From Streptomyces malaysiensis subsp. samsunensis (lineage in GTDB: Bacteria > Actinomycetota > Actinomycetes > Streptomycetales > Streptomycetaceae): a stretch of 37,218 nt of DNA. Positions 1 through 7,621 of the stretch are shown here, in pieces (position 1 is the stretch's first letter; each line of letters opens with the position of its first letter). A program made the position numbers and the translations under genes. The DNA is taken from assembly GCF_024519315.1 (NCBI RefSeq), contig NZ_JANIIC010000080.1, positions 1 to 37,218 of the forward strand, written 5' to 3'. The notes beneath the pieces are model-generated. The model did no database searches and was not told the DNA's origin. It saw only the letters and a list, made by a program, of their open reading frames with translations.

Positions 1-254
1 GGAACTTCACAGGTCCGTCCGCGACGGAGTTGATGTCATCGCATCGTAACCGGCCTCCTGTGCCCGCATGCCGGCCTCAAGGTAGGCAAAGTCCATCAAT
101 CTCCGGTCGGCGTCACTGAGGAAGATGGTGGGCATCAGAGGCGCGACGACCTCCGAGGCGAATCCGCCTCCGATGATGGAGCGCCGGGGACCTCGTAGTA
201 GCGGTGTCCTTCTGCTCCGATGGGGTGCAGGTTGGCGATGCGCTTGGTGGACAT
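1..254 (-). pseudogene. Asp/Glu/hydantoin racemase-family remnant, runs off the left edge
   Basis: Reading leftwards from an ATG at 254 (GGAG just upstream), the peptide opens MSTKRIANLHPIGAEGHRYY and should continue in a second frame (SIIGGGFASEVVAPL...FAYLEAGMRAQEAGYDA), then in a third frame (INSVAD) before the window ends. The AGYDAxxINSVAD pattern is like the substrate-loop region of the aspartate/glutamate/hydantoin racemase superfamily. Two frameshifts, near 175-192 and near 33-40, stop any single reading frame, so this is called a pseudogene. The family assignment rests on this short stretch and the rest of the gene lies outside the window. Confidence 0.45.
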
Positions 255-396
255 GTCACTCCATTCCCGCCGGGCCTCCATACGGCCCGGTTCAGTTCAT
301 GTCGGCGAGCCGTTGTCGGCGTGCCGTGCCGCTCAAGCGGCTGAGAAAACGTGGTCTGATTGTGTTGTCGGCACTTTCTCGCGTGTGCCTGCCGTT

Positions 397-1290
397 TCAG
401 ATGACGATGACTCTGCGGCCGCGTGTGTGGCCAGCCTTGCTGTCGATCTGTGCCTGGGCGGCTTCAGTGAGCGTGTAGGTCTTCTCGACCGGCGTGCGTA
501 GCTTTCCGGTCGCGATGAGGTCGATGACCTCGTGCAGGGCGTCTTGCACGCTTCCGGCCGTTCCTGAGAAGCGAACGCGGTGCTCAGGGGCGCTCAGGTC
601 GGCCATCGAGATGACCCGGTCCGGGTTTCCGGTCAGCTCGACCAGTTCGGGAACGACTCCAGAACCTGCGACATCGAGGGCAGCGTCAACTCGGCCGAAT
701 TTTCGCACTCGTTCGACCCAGCCGTCGCCGTACGTCGTGGCGAGCGCTCCCATGCTGCGCAGATAGTCCTGATTGTTCGCACCGGAGATGCCGATCACGT
801 TGATTCCACGCTCCCGCGCGACCTGCAGCACCACCGAACCGACTCCGCCGGACGCGCCGCTGACCAGCAGCGTCTCTCCGGGCCGGATGCCGACCTGCTC
901 CATCACCCGCAGGGAGGATTCGACCACGGAGGCGTATCCGGCGGTCTCCTCGAACGTGAGATTCTTGGGCTTCGGGACCCATGCGGTTAGGACGGCGAAC
1001 TCTGCGTAGGTCTCATGCCCTTCCCCGAACACCGGATCACCGACTGCCACGCCGCTGACTCCTTCGCCGACCTCGTCGACCACTCCGGAGGCGTCCAGAC
1101 CCACACCGGTCGGCAGTTCGACTGGGTGGGACTTGCGGAATTGACCCTCGCGACTCCTCCAGTCGTGAGCGTTCACGCCGGTGGCCCGCACTGCGATGCG
1201 TACCGTTCCAGGCCCAGCGTGGGGTTCCGCGGCATCCACCAGCTGCAAGACATCGGGGTCGCCGTACTCGGCGAAGATCACTTTCCTCAT
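397..1290 (-). CDS. MDR-superfamily NADP-dependent quinone oxidoreductase
   Basis: A 297-residue member of the medium-chain dehydrogenase/reductase superfamily, of the zinc-free quinone oxidoreductase type. It has the GroES-like N-terminal half (EYGDPDVLQL, then GLDASGVVDEVG near residues 64-76) and a Rossmann nucleotide loop GASGGVG at 145-151. No Cys/His/Asp catalytic zinc set is visible. Such enzymes use NADPH to reduce quinones or activated enones; the substrate here is unknown. It diverges from a TetR regulator 69 bp away with a palindrome between them, so that regulator probably controls it. No strong Shine-Dalgarno is seen before the ATG. Length is slightly short of the usual 310-330 residues, but both ends look natural. 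Confidence 0.85.
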   Translation of the reverse strand: MRKVIFAEYGDPDVLQLVDAAEPHAGPGTVRIAVRATGVNAHDWRSREGQFRKSHPVELPTGVGLDASGVVDEVGEGVSGVAVGDPVFGEGHETYAEFAVLTAWVPKPKNLTFEETAGYASVVESSLRVMEQVGIRPGETLLVSGASGGVGSVVLQVARERGINVIGISGANNQDYLRSMGALATTYGDGWVERVRKFGRVDAALDVAGSGVVPELVELTGNPDRVISMADLSAPEHRVRFSGTAGSVQDALHEVIDLIATGKLRTPVEKTYTLTEAAQAQIDSKAGHTRGRRVIVI

Positions 1291-1321
1291 GCGTCGAACG
1301 TAACACTATCTGTTCGGATTT

Positions 1322-1334
1322 CACAACGGTTGTG
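1322..1334. promoter_or_regulatory. Palindrome in the MDR/tetR divergent promoter
   Basis: CACAAC-G-GTTGTG is a perfect inverted repeat of 6-bp arms around one base. It lies inside the 69-bp region between the two divergent starts. TetR regulators usually bind such sites between themselves and a divergent target, so this is the likely operator of the neighbouring TetR protein. The role is inferred from position and symmetry. Confidence 0.45.
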
Positions 1335-1359
1335 GTTTGCTAACTGATAGGCTTGGGGC

Positions 1360-1977
1360 ATGACCGAAGTGCTCTTGGGGCGGCGCGAGCGCAAGAAGGC
1401 CGCGACACGCGAGAAGATCGCCCGGACCGCGTTGCGACTCTTCCTCGAACGGGGATACGACGCGGTGGGAATCCGCGAGGTCGCCGCCGAAGCCGACGTG
1501 GCCGTGACGACCGTCTTCTCCCACTTCTCGTCAAAGGAGGCCCTCGTATTCGAGTTGGATGACGACTTCGAGCAGCGTCTCAGGCGAGCCGTTACTGACC
1601 GAGAGCCGGGTGAGGAGCTCCTGCCGCGCCTGGAGCGCGAGATCCAGGCGTTGATACGACACTGCACGGCCGACGGCACCGCTCCGTTCTGGCGGATGAT
1701 CGACGAGTCGCCTGCGCTGCGGGATTATGAGAAGTCGATGCGCCTACGTCATGCCGAGTCGCTGGCGGTCGCGATCGCAGCCGACCTCAACCTGCCGCTG
1801 GACACCACGTCCTGCCGGATCATCGCGAGGTTCGTCATCGACGCCTTCTCTGTCAGCCGCGAGGCGCCCGAGCCCGAAGCTGCCGTCGCCGAGGTCTTCC
1901 AGATGATCGAGGCGGCGTGGCAAGTCGCTCTCCGGTCGCTTGCGCCAGAGCCCAGAGCCCAGAGTGGCATCGGCTAG
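1360..1977 (+). CDS. TetR/AcrR family transcriptional regulator
   Basis: A 205-residue one-component repressor-type protein. The N-terminal helix-turn-helix is clear: RERKKAATREKIARTALRLF, then ERGYDAVGIREVAAEADV and TTVFSHFSSKEALVFE (about residues 8-65). The C-terminal ligand domain (about 80-195) has the pattern of an MftR-like or TetR_C domain, but its ligand cannot be read from sequence. It diverges from the MDR oxidoreductase, with a perfect palindrome in the shared promoter, so it probably represses that gene and itself. Only a weak G-rich ribosome binding site precedes the ATG. Confidence 0.88.
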   Translation: MTEVLLGRRERKKAATREKIARTALRLFLERGYDAVGIREVAAEADVAVTTVFSHFSSKEALVFELDDDFEQRLRRAVTDREPGEELLPRLEREIQALIRHCTADGTAPFWRMIDESPALRDYEKSMRLRHAESLAVAIAADLNLPLDTTSCRIIARFVIDAFSVSREAPEPEAAVAEVFQMIEAAWQVALRSLAPEPRAQSGIG

Positions 1978-2078
1978 CAACCTGCGGGGCTGGGGTCGGG
2001 CTGGGGGACTCGAACCTCGGGTCGCCGCATCGCCCCCCATTGCATCGACGGGGGACAGTGACTAGTCTCCAGCAACCA

Positions 2079-2094
2079 GACCTACCGGTAGGTC
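2079..2094. promoter_or_regulatory. 16-bp perfect palindrome upstream of the CocE-type hydrolase gene
   Basis: GACCTACCGGTAGGTC is a perfect 16-bp palindrome 75 bp before the hydrolase start. It matches 13 of 16 positions of the inner part of the inverted repeat at 19017-19032, before the second acyl-CoA synthetase. The most direct reading is a repressor operator shared by the two transcription units; TetR-type binding is inferred. Confidence 0.5.
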
Positions 2095-2168
2095 GGAAGT
2101 CGCTCGGGTGTAGGAACCGGACTCGTGCCGTAATCGGCGGTTGGCGGATACAGCTAGAGGAGTGAACG

Positions 2169-3926
2169 ATGTATGAACCTCTGATCGACTCCGGGGTGCA
2201 GATGACGACGCGCGACGGCGTCACTCTCACCGGCGACTTGTACCGGCCCGTCGAGCATGGCCGTTGGCCGGTGCTGTTGCATCGCACCCCGTACAACCGT
2301 ACGGATCCCTTCCGCGTCTCGGGCATCGTCGCTGACCCGCTGTGGCTGGCACGTCAGGGCTTCGCAGTTCTTGTGCAGGATGTTCGCGGCCGATTCGCGT
2401 CTGGTGGTGATTTCGACTTCATCACTCAGGAGTACAACGACTCCTACGATGTGATCGATTGGGTTGCGGAGCAGCCGTGGAGCGACGGCAATGTCGGGAT
2501 ATACGGTTCGTCCTACCTTGGTATGACCGTGCTGCAGGCGGTTGCCTCGCAGAACCCGCACCTCAAGGCAGCCGTAGCCATGATCGGCACGGTCGACATG
2601 CGCCACACCTCCCGGCCGGGAGGAGTCTTCGAGCTCGGATTCCTGACGACCTACGGCCTAGGCTTGGCGCTGGCCGGCCTCGACCACAGCTCATTGAGCT
2701 CCGAGGATCGGAAGCACGCACTCAAAGTGCTCACCCAGGCTCTGGCCGATCGACACAACACGGTGGCCGAGCTTCCGCTCACCGACATCGCTCCGCTCGA
2801 CGACAGCCGACTCGCGCCGTTCTGGACCGACTGGCTCCGCTCGCCACACGACCCGTTCTGGGACAAGCCAAGCCTGCTGACCGAGCCCGAGCGGGTGACC
2901 ATCCCGTTCCTCCAGGTGACCGGGTACCGAGACTTCTGCGCTCCCACCCAGTTCCAGCTGGCCGAGCGACTCTCCGACAACGAGAACGCCCAGATGATCG
3001 CCGGGCCCTGGACCCACATGAGCACCTACGTCGCGTTCGGCCAGGTCGGCTCCCGCGTGCTGCCCAACGCGGCGGCTGGCGTCCCGATCTGGGGCCAGGT
3101 ACTTGGCGCGTATTTCGACCGTCACCTGCGAGGCGGTGACGGCTCTGCCTTCCCCATCGCGGCTCCCTATCTCAGTGGAACCAACCAGGTCACCTACTTC
3201 GTCGGCGGATCGAATACCTGGGCACACGCTCCCTCTTGGCCGCCCGCGCCGGCGACAGACGAGTGGCACCTGACCTCCGGCGGCGACGCACGCTCGGCAA
3301 CCGGCGACGGGGAACTGACCCACCGAAGTAGCAACGGGACGGGCGCCGCCTCCGATACGTTCACCGCCGACCCGCGCGCCCCGTTCCCCACCCACGGCGG
3401 ACCTGCCATGTTCGAGGCCGGCGGCGGGGCGCCGCTCCCCGAGGGCATCCAGGACCAGCGGGTGGTCGACTGTCGCGACGACGTCCTCGTCTATACCAGC
3501 GCTCCACTGACGGCGGACGTGACGATCGCGGGGCAGCCAGAGCTGGTCGCCTTCCTGACCAGCTCGGCGCCAGATGCCGACGTGTGCGTGACCCTGGTCG
3601 ATGTCGAGCCTGATGGCTTCGCCATGAACGTGTCCGAGGGCGCCCAGCGAGCTCGATACCGCAACGACAGCGACGACGCATGGCTCAGCCCCGACGAGCC
3701 CAGCTGCGTGACCGTCACCCTGCACGACGTCGCGCACCAGTTCCGCCGCGGTCACCGCATCAGGGTGCAGGTCGCCGGATTCAACTTTCCGCGCTACAGC
3801 CGCAACCTCCACACCCGCACCGTCCCCGAGTTCGGCACCCTCGACGAAGCGGTTACCGCACGCCACACGCTGCACCACGCCGCGAAAACACCCTCCGTGT
3901 TGCGGCTGCCCGTCCTCGACCAGTGA
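2169..3926 (+). CDS. CocE/NonD-family serine hydrolase
   Basis: A 585-residue alpha/beta-hydrolase of the X-Pro dipeptidyl-peptidase/cocaine esterase (CocE/NonD) family, at the usual full length. The DVRGRFASGG segment (71-80) and the nucleophile motif GSSYLG (113-118, Ser115) are typical. The rest of the likely triad is Asp255 (TGYRDFCAPT) and His283 (GPWTHM). The C-terminal third (about 330-580) is the jelly-roll domain of the family. These enzymes cleave esters or amides, so this one could hydrolyse an ester or lactone in the catabolic route; the substrate is inferred. A Shine-Dalgarno (GAGGAGTGAACG) precedes the ATG. Two further genes follow closely on the same strand, suggesting an operon driven from the palindromic promoter upstream. 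Confidence 0.9.
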   Translation: MYEPLIDSGVQMTTRDGVTLTGDLYRPVEHGRWPVLLHRTPYNRTDPFRVSGIVADPLWLARQGFAVLVQDVRGRFASGGDFDFITQEYNDSYDVIDWVAEQPWSDGNVGIYGSSYLGMTVLQAVASQNPHLKAAVAMIGTVDMRHTSRPGGVFELGFLTTYGLGLALAGLDHSSLSSEDRKHALKVLTQALADRHNTVAELPLTDIAPLDDSRLAPFWTDWLRSPHDPFWDKPSLLTEPERVTIPFLQVTGYRDFCAPTQFQLAERLSDNENAQMIAGPWTHMSTYVAFGQVGSRVLPNAAAGVPIWGQVLGAYFDRHLRGGDGSAFPIAAPYLSGTNQVTYFVGGSNTWAHAPSWPPAPATDEWHLTSGGDARSATGDGELTHRSSNGTGAASDTFTADPRAPFPTHGGPAMFEAGGGAPLPEGIQDQRVVDCRDDVLVYTSAPLTADVTIAGQPELVAFLTSSAPDADVCVTLVDVEPDGFAMNVSEGAQRARYRNDSDDAWLSPDEPSCVTVTLHDVAHQFRRGHRIRVQVAGFNFPRYSRNLHTRTVPEFGTLDEAVTARHTLHHAAKTPSVLRLPVLDQ

Positions 3927-3953
3927 GTACGCACAACCACAAGGAGTTCCACG

Positions 3954-4286
3954 TTGTCTGAAGTCATCGTCCTCGCCCGCCTCCAGGCAAAGCCCGGACA
4001 CGGCCCCGACCTGCTCTCCCTCCTCTCAGACCTGGCTGGCGAGGTGATGGACACCGAACCCGAGACCCTGCGCTACGCGATTCTCGCCGAGCCGAGCTCG
4101 GAACCGCTGCAGATCACGGTGATTGAGAGGTACGCCTCACGCGCCGCCGCCGAAGCGCATGACACCGGAGTGCTGACCAAGTACCTCCCTGAGCTCCTTG
4201 ATCTGCTCGACGTCCCTCCCTCCACCGTCGAGCTCCAGCCGGCAGGCCTCGCCGTCTCCGTCGACGACGGTCGGCTGAGGATCTAG
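3954..4286 (+). CDS. Small ABM-fold protein (antibiotic biosynthesis monooxygenase domain)
   Basis: A 110-residue protein with the ferredoxin-like ABM pattern: a first strand EVIVLARLQAKPG, a helix DLLSLLSDL, then ETLRYAIL and ITVIERYASRAAAEAHDTG. Members are cofactor-free monooxygenases or dimeric helper proteins acting on quinol or aromatic compounds. The start is a TTG at 3954, chosen because AAGGAG lies seven bases before it and no ATG fits. It sits 27 bp after the hydrolase and 14 bp before the FadH-like reductase, so the three are probably co-transcribed. Whether it is catalytic cannot be told from sequence. Confidence 0.78.
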   Translation: MSEVIVLARLQAKPGHGPDLLSLLSDLAGEVMDTEPETLRYAILAEPSSEPLQITVIERYASRAAAEAHDTGVLTKYLPELLDLLDVPPSTVELQPAGLAVSVDDGRLRI

Positions 4287-4300
4287 CAGGGCCTCCTTCA

Positions 4301-6301
4301 ATGAGCTATCCGACCCTGCTCTCGCCTCTGACTGTCGGCTCCGTCCGACTCCGCAACCGATTCGTCATGGGCTCCATGCACACTGGCCTCGAGGACGATC
4401 TGGATCAGCTGCCAGCACTCGCGGCCTTCTACGCCGAGCGGGCCAAGGGGGGCGTAGGTCTGCTCGTCACCGGCGGCTACTCACCCGACGAGGCCGGACT
4501 GCTGTGGCCGGGCGCCTCTCGAATGACGACCGCCGAGCAGGCCAACGCGCACCGGCTCGTCGCCGACACCGTCCATGCCCACAACAGCAAGATCCTGCTC
4601 CAGGTGCTGCACGCTGGTCGTTACGGCGCGACCGACGGCAACGTCGCACCGTCGGCGATCCGCTCGCCAATCACCAGACACACGCCCTCCCCGCTCACGA
4701 CTTCCGAGGTGGACCGAACCGCCACGGCATTCGCCGAGACCGCGGCCCACGCCCAGCGGGCCGGGTACGACGGCGTCGAGATCATGGGATCCGAGGGATA
4801 CCTGATCAACCAGTTCCTCGCGGCCCGTACCAACCATCGTGACGACGCCTGGGGCGGTTCCGCCGCTCGCCGGATGCGCTTCGCCGTCGAGGTGGTCCGG
4901 CGCACACGCGAGATGGTCGACGACGACTTCCTGGTCCAGTACCGCATCTCGCTGTTGGACCTGGTCGAGGGGGGACAGAACTGGGCGGAGATCGCCGAGC
5001 TGGCCATCCTGCTCGAGGATGCCGGCGTCGATATCTTCAACACCGGGATCGGCTGGCACGAGGCCCGGGTCCCAACGATCATCACCCAGGTGCCGCGATC
5101 CGCGTGGGTGGGCGACACCGCGCGCCTGACCGGCGTCGTGAAGGTCCCGGTGATCGCCTCGAACCGCATCAACACCCCCGAACAGGCAGAGGCCATCCTG
5201 GCCTCTGGGCAGGCGCACCTAGTCTCGATGTCGCGCCCTATGCTCGCCGACCCGGAGCTCGTCAATAAGGCCGCGGCAGGTCGCGCAGACGAGATCAACA
5301 CGTGCATCGCCTGCAACCAGGCCTGCCTTGACCACGCCTTCGGCGGACAGCCGACGACCTGCCTGGTGAATCCGCGGGCCTGCCGTGAGACGGAGCTGGT
5401 GCTCACCCCGACCAGGCGTGCGCGGTCGGTCGCGGTCGTGGGCGCCGGGCCGGCGGGACTCGCCACGGCGGTCGCGGCGGCGGAGCGCGGCCACCAGGTA
5501 ACGCTGTTCGAGAAGGCCGCGGAGCTCGGGGGTCAGTTCCGGCTCGCGATGCAGATCCCCGGCAAGGAGGACTTCACCGACACTCTCCGCTACTTCCGGC
5601 GCCGCCTGGAGGTCCTGGGCGTGGACGTGCGACTGGGCACTCCGGCGACCGCCGAGGGACTGACGGCGTATGACGAGTTGGTGATCGCGACGGGCGTGAA
5701 CCCTCGCGTTCCAGAGATCGACGGCATCGACCATCCGAAGGCAGTGTCTTACGTCGACGCCATCACCGGCACCGTCGAGATCGGGCACCGGGTCGCGGTC
5801 GTGGGTGCCGGCGGCATCGGCGTCGATGTGTGTCACTTCCTCACCGACGAGGCACGCACGGTCGAGCAGTGGAAGGCCAACTGGGGCGTCGGTGACCCCG
5901 TCACCGACCGCGGCGGCCTCACCGAGCCCAAGCCGAGGACGTCGCCACGCGAGGTCTGGCTGCTCCAACGCAAGGCCACGCCGATCGGCGCCGGGCTCGG
6001 CAAGACGTCGGGTTGGGCTCACCGCGCGATATTGCAGCAGGTCGGCGTCAAGCAGCTGACCGGAGTGGGCTACCAGCGCATCGATGACGCCGGACTGCAC
6101 GTCACTGTTGACGGCGAGCCGCAGATCATCGACGTGGACCACGTCGTCATCTGCGCCGGCCAGCAGTCTGTCCGCGACCTGTACACCGAGCTGGCCGCCG
6201 CGGGCCGGACGGCGCACCTGATCGGTGGGGCCGATCTGGCCGCTGAGCTGGACGCCAAGCGCGCGATCCGGCAGGGCACCGAACTCGCGGCCCGCCTCTG
6301 A
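4301..6301 (+). CDS. FadH-like FMN/FAD/4Fe-4S enoate or enone reductase
   Basis: A 666-residue flavoprotein with the architecture of 2,4-dienoyl-CoA reductase (FadH) and related enoate reductases. Residues 1-330 form an old-yellow-enzyme TIM barrel. Cys335, Cys338, Cys342 and Cys354 (CIACNQAC, then TTCLVNP) form the 4Fe-4S site. A FAD fold follows with GAGPAG at 381-386, and then an NAD(P)H fold with VGAGGIGVDV. Tyr167 (SEGYLINQFL) and His253 (GWHEAR) sit within one residue of E. coli FadH catalytic Tyr166 and His252, as I recall that enzyme. It should reduce a conjugated C=C bond, of a dienoyl-CoA or a cyclic enone. The gene ends the CocE-ABM operon. Confidence 0.9.
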   Translation: MSYPTLLSPLTVGSVRLRNRFVMGSMHTGLEDDLDQLPALAAFYAERAKGGVGLLVTGGYSPDEAGLLWPGASRMTTAEQANAHRLVADTVHAHNSKILLQVLHAGRYGATDGNVAPSAIRSPITRHTPSPLTTSEVDRTATAFAETAAHAQRAGYDGVEIMGSEGYLINQFLAARTNHRDDAWGGSAARRMRFAVEVVRRTREMVDDDFLVQYRISLLDLVEGGQNWAEIAELAILLEDAGVDIFNTGIGWHEARVPTIITQVPRSAWVGDTARLTGVVKVPVIASNRINTPEQAEAILASGQAHLVSMSRPMLADPELVNKAAAGRADEINTCIACNQACLDHAFGGQPTTCLVNPRACRETELVLTPTRRARSVAVVGAGPAGLATAVAAAERGHQVTLFEKAAELGGQFRLAMQIPGKEDFTDTLRYFRRRLEVLGVDVRLGTPATAEGLTAYDELVIATGVNPRVPEIDGIDHPKAVSYVDAITGTVEIGHRVAVVGAGGIGVDVCHFLTDEARTVEQWKANWGVGDPVTDRGGLTEPKPRTSPREVWLLQRKATPIGAGLGKTSGWAHRAILQQVGVKQLTGVGYQRIDDAGLHVTVDGEPQIIDVDHVVICAGQQSVRDLYTELAAAGRTAHLIGGADLAAELDAKRAIRQGTELAARL

Positions 6302-6302
6302 A

Positions 6303-6341
6303 GTCTGAGCTCGGTCCGTCAGCCTTACGTGTGGCTCAGAC
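6303..6341. terminator. Possible bidirectional terminator after the reductase gene
   Basis: GTCTGAGC (6303-6310) pairs perfectly with GCTCAGAC (6334-6341) across a 23-base loop, immediately after the reductase stop and before the convergent regulator remnant. There is no U-tract and the loop is long, so this is tentative. Confidence 0.3.
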
Positions 6342-6899
6342 CGCCTTGAGCTGCTTGGCGCCCCGAGTGACCAGCTCTTCGAGTCGCCTGCGGGTATCCC
6401 CGTCGCGGGGCGAGAAGACCACCATCCAGGTGGCCTCGCTTTCCTCGAGCGCGAACTTGGTCGAGGTCAGGCGGAGGTCGCCGGCGGGGCTCAAGAAGTC
6501 CCTGGCGGGCGGGACCTGGTCGACGACGTCGTGCCGCCGCCAGAGCTCAGCGAACTCATCGGACACGGCTAGCAACTGATCTACGAATGTGGTCCAGGCC
6601 GGGTCGTCGAGGTGGGCGGCCATGGAGGCGCGAAGAGATCCGACCAGATGGTGCACGGTCTCGCGCCGGTCACGGAAAAGGCGGCGGCGCCAGTACGGGT
6701 TGACGAAGAAGAGCCAGATCTGGTTGCGCTTGGCCGGGTCGATCGCATCGAGGTCGCCGGCCATCGCATTGAAGGCCCGGTTGTAGCCAAGGATGTCGTG
6801 GCGCCGCGAGAGGACCGCAGCGGGGAAGGGATCCAATTGGGCAAGGATGTCGCCTGCCGCGGCGCTCATCCGCGACGTGTCCGCGGCCGGCGCCGCGAC
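6336..6899 (-). pseudogene. MmyB-type XRE regulator lacking its DNA-binding domain
   Basis: The minus strand encodes the ligand-binding (MmyB-like) half of an XRE regulator: AVLSRRHDILGYNRAFNAM, then QIWLFFVNPYWRRRLFRD, and FVDQLLAVSDEFAELWRRHDV, ending GAKQLKAV. Full-length relatives are about 270-290 residues and begin with a helix-turn-helix of roughly 80 residues. Here only about 190 recognisable residues remain, and sequence upstream of about 6900 does not encode the helix-turn-helix. Instead, the other strand there resembles the end of a permease. A start at the internal ATG near 6869 is possible, but without the DNA-binding domain the product would not be a normal regulator. Confidence 0.6.
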
Positions 6900-7029
6900 T
6901 CGGCGGTGGTCGGCTCGATCTACCTCGCGTGGGGCGGCTCCGGTGGGTTCGCTGGCCGTCCTACGTGCTTGCGGCAACCATGGTGCTCACCGCTGGCCTC
7001 ACCCGACTCTTGCCCGAAGCACGTCGGTG
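6895..7029 (+). pseudogene. C-terminal scrap of an MFS permease
   Basis: Two short frames on the plus strand join into a plausible permease tail: SAVVGSIYLAWGGSGGFA, then YVLAATMVLTAGLTRLLPEA followed by RR and a stop at 7029. The first part resembles transmembrane segment 13 and the second segment 14 of a DHA2-type MFS exporter. A frameshift separates them, and nothing upstream in this direction continues the protein. The call rests on about 45 residues. The opposite strand can also be read here as a weak regulator N-terminus, so certainty is limited. Confidence 0.4.
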
Positions 7030-7189
7030 AACGCCCGGGAAGAGCGCATGGCAGGGTCAAGGTCGGACCATCTCTCGACTCTCGTGGGCCCGATCGACAG
7101 CCGTGAGGTCCACGCCGAGCGAGCCCATGGTCGGCCCGGGCGAGACGTCGCCTGAAGACGCCAAATACGAACGTCCCGGTCGACGTCGC

Positions 7190-7545
7190 CGCGTTTCCCT
7201 GGATGGACCGAGCAAGAGGAGCAATCGCCTATTCCTGCGGCGCTCTTTCCCGAACACGCACCACCACTCGTTGGCCGAGCAGATCTTCCACATCGTTCAC
7301 CACCGAGCGAACGGTCATCGAAGGCCTCAACACCGACTTTCCCTTGTTCTCTGCCTGTATCCGCCTGATCCACGAGGCCGGCCAGCCGCTGCTGGTAGGC
7401 GCGCAGGCGAGTGGCTCGGTTCGGGCTGACGTTTCCTTCGACGACGTCCGCCGTCTCGTCACTGGCGTCGCGGCCGCCACCTATGCGGACGAGGCCCAGC
7501 ACGAGCACGTTTGCGGGTCGCTCTGGACGGCCTCCGCGCCAGTGC
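7190..7545 (+). pseudogene. Frameshifted TetR regulator remnant
   Basis: The second half reads as a TetR ligand domain: PLFSACIRLIHEAGQPLL, then GSVRADVSFDDVRRLVTGVA and ATYADEAQHEHV. Just before it, in another frame, RRSFPNTHHHSLAEQIF resembles the end of a TetR helix-turn-helix (usually LYRRFPNREALVEAVF). The frame changes near 7310 and the first DNA-binding helices are missing, so the gene is broken. Together with the two remnants to its left, it shows that this 1.2-kb stretch is decayed. Confidence 0.5.
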
Positions 7546-7621
7546 TGGGCGCGGTGTCCGCGATTGAATGGTTCACCAAGCCTGCGGGCCGGATCGCCAC
7601 CGTTGCTCGGCGACGGCAGGG

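Noticed and set aside
2691..4001. A long minus-strand open frame of 436 codons opposite the CocE gene.
   Set aside because: It is a shadow caused by GC-rich codons; its composition shows no domain, while the plus strand encodes a complete hydrolase.
7001..7049. A minus-strand peptide that looks like the start of an XRE regulator (MRSSRAFTDVLRARVG).
   Set aside because: It stops after 16 codons and overlaps the more convincing permease tail on the other strand; too short to support a helix-turn-helix gene.
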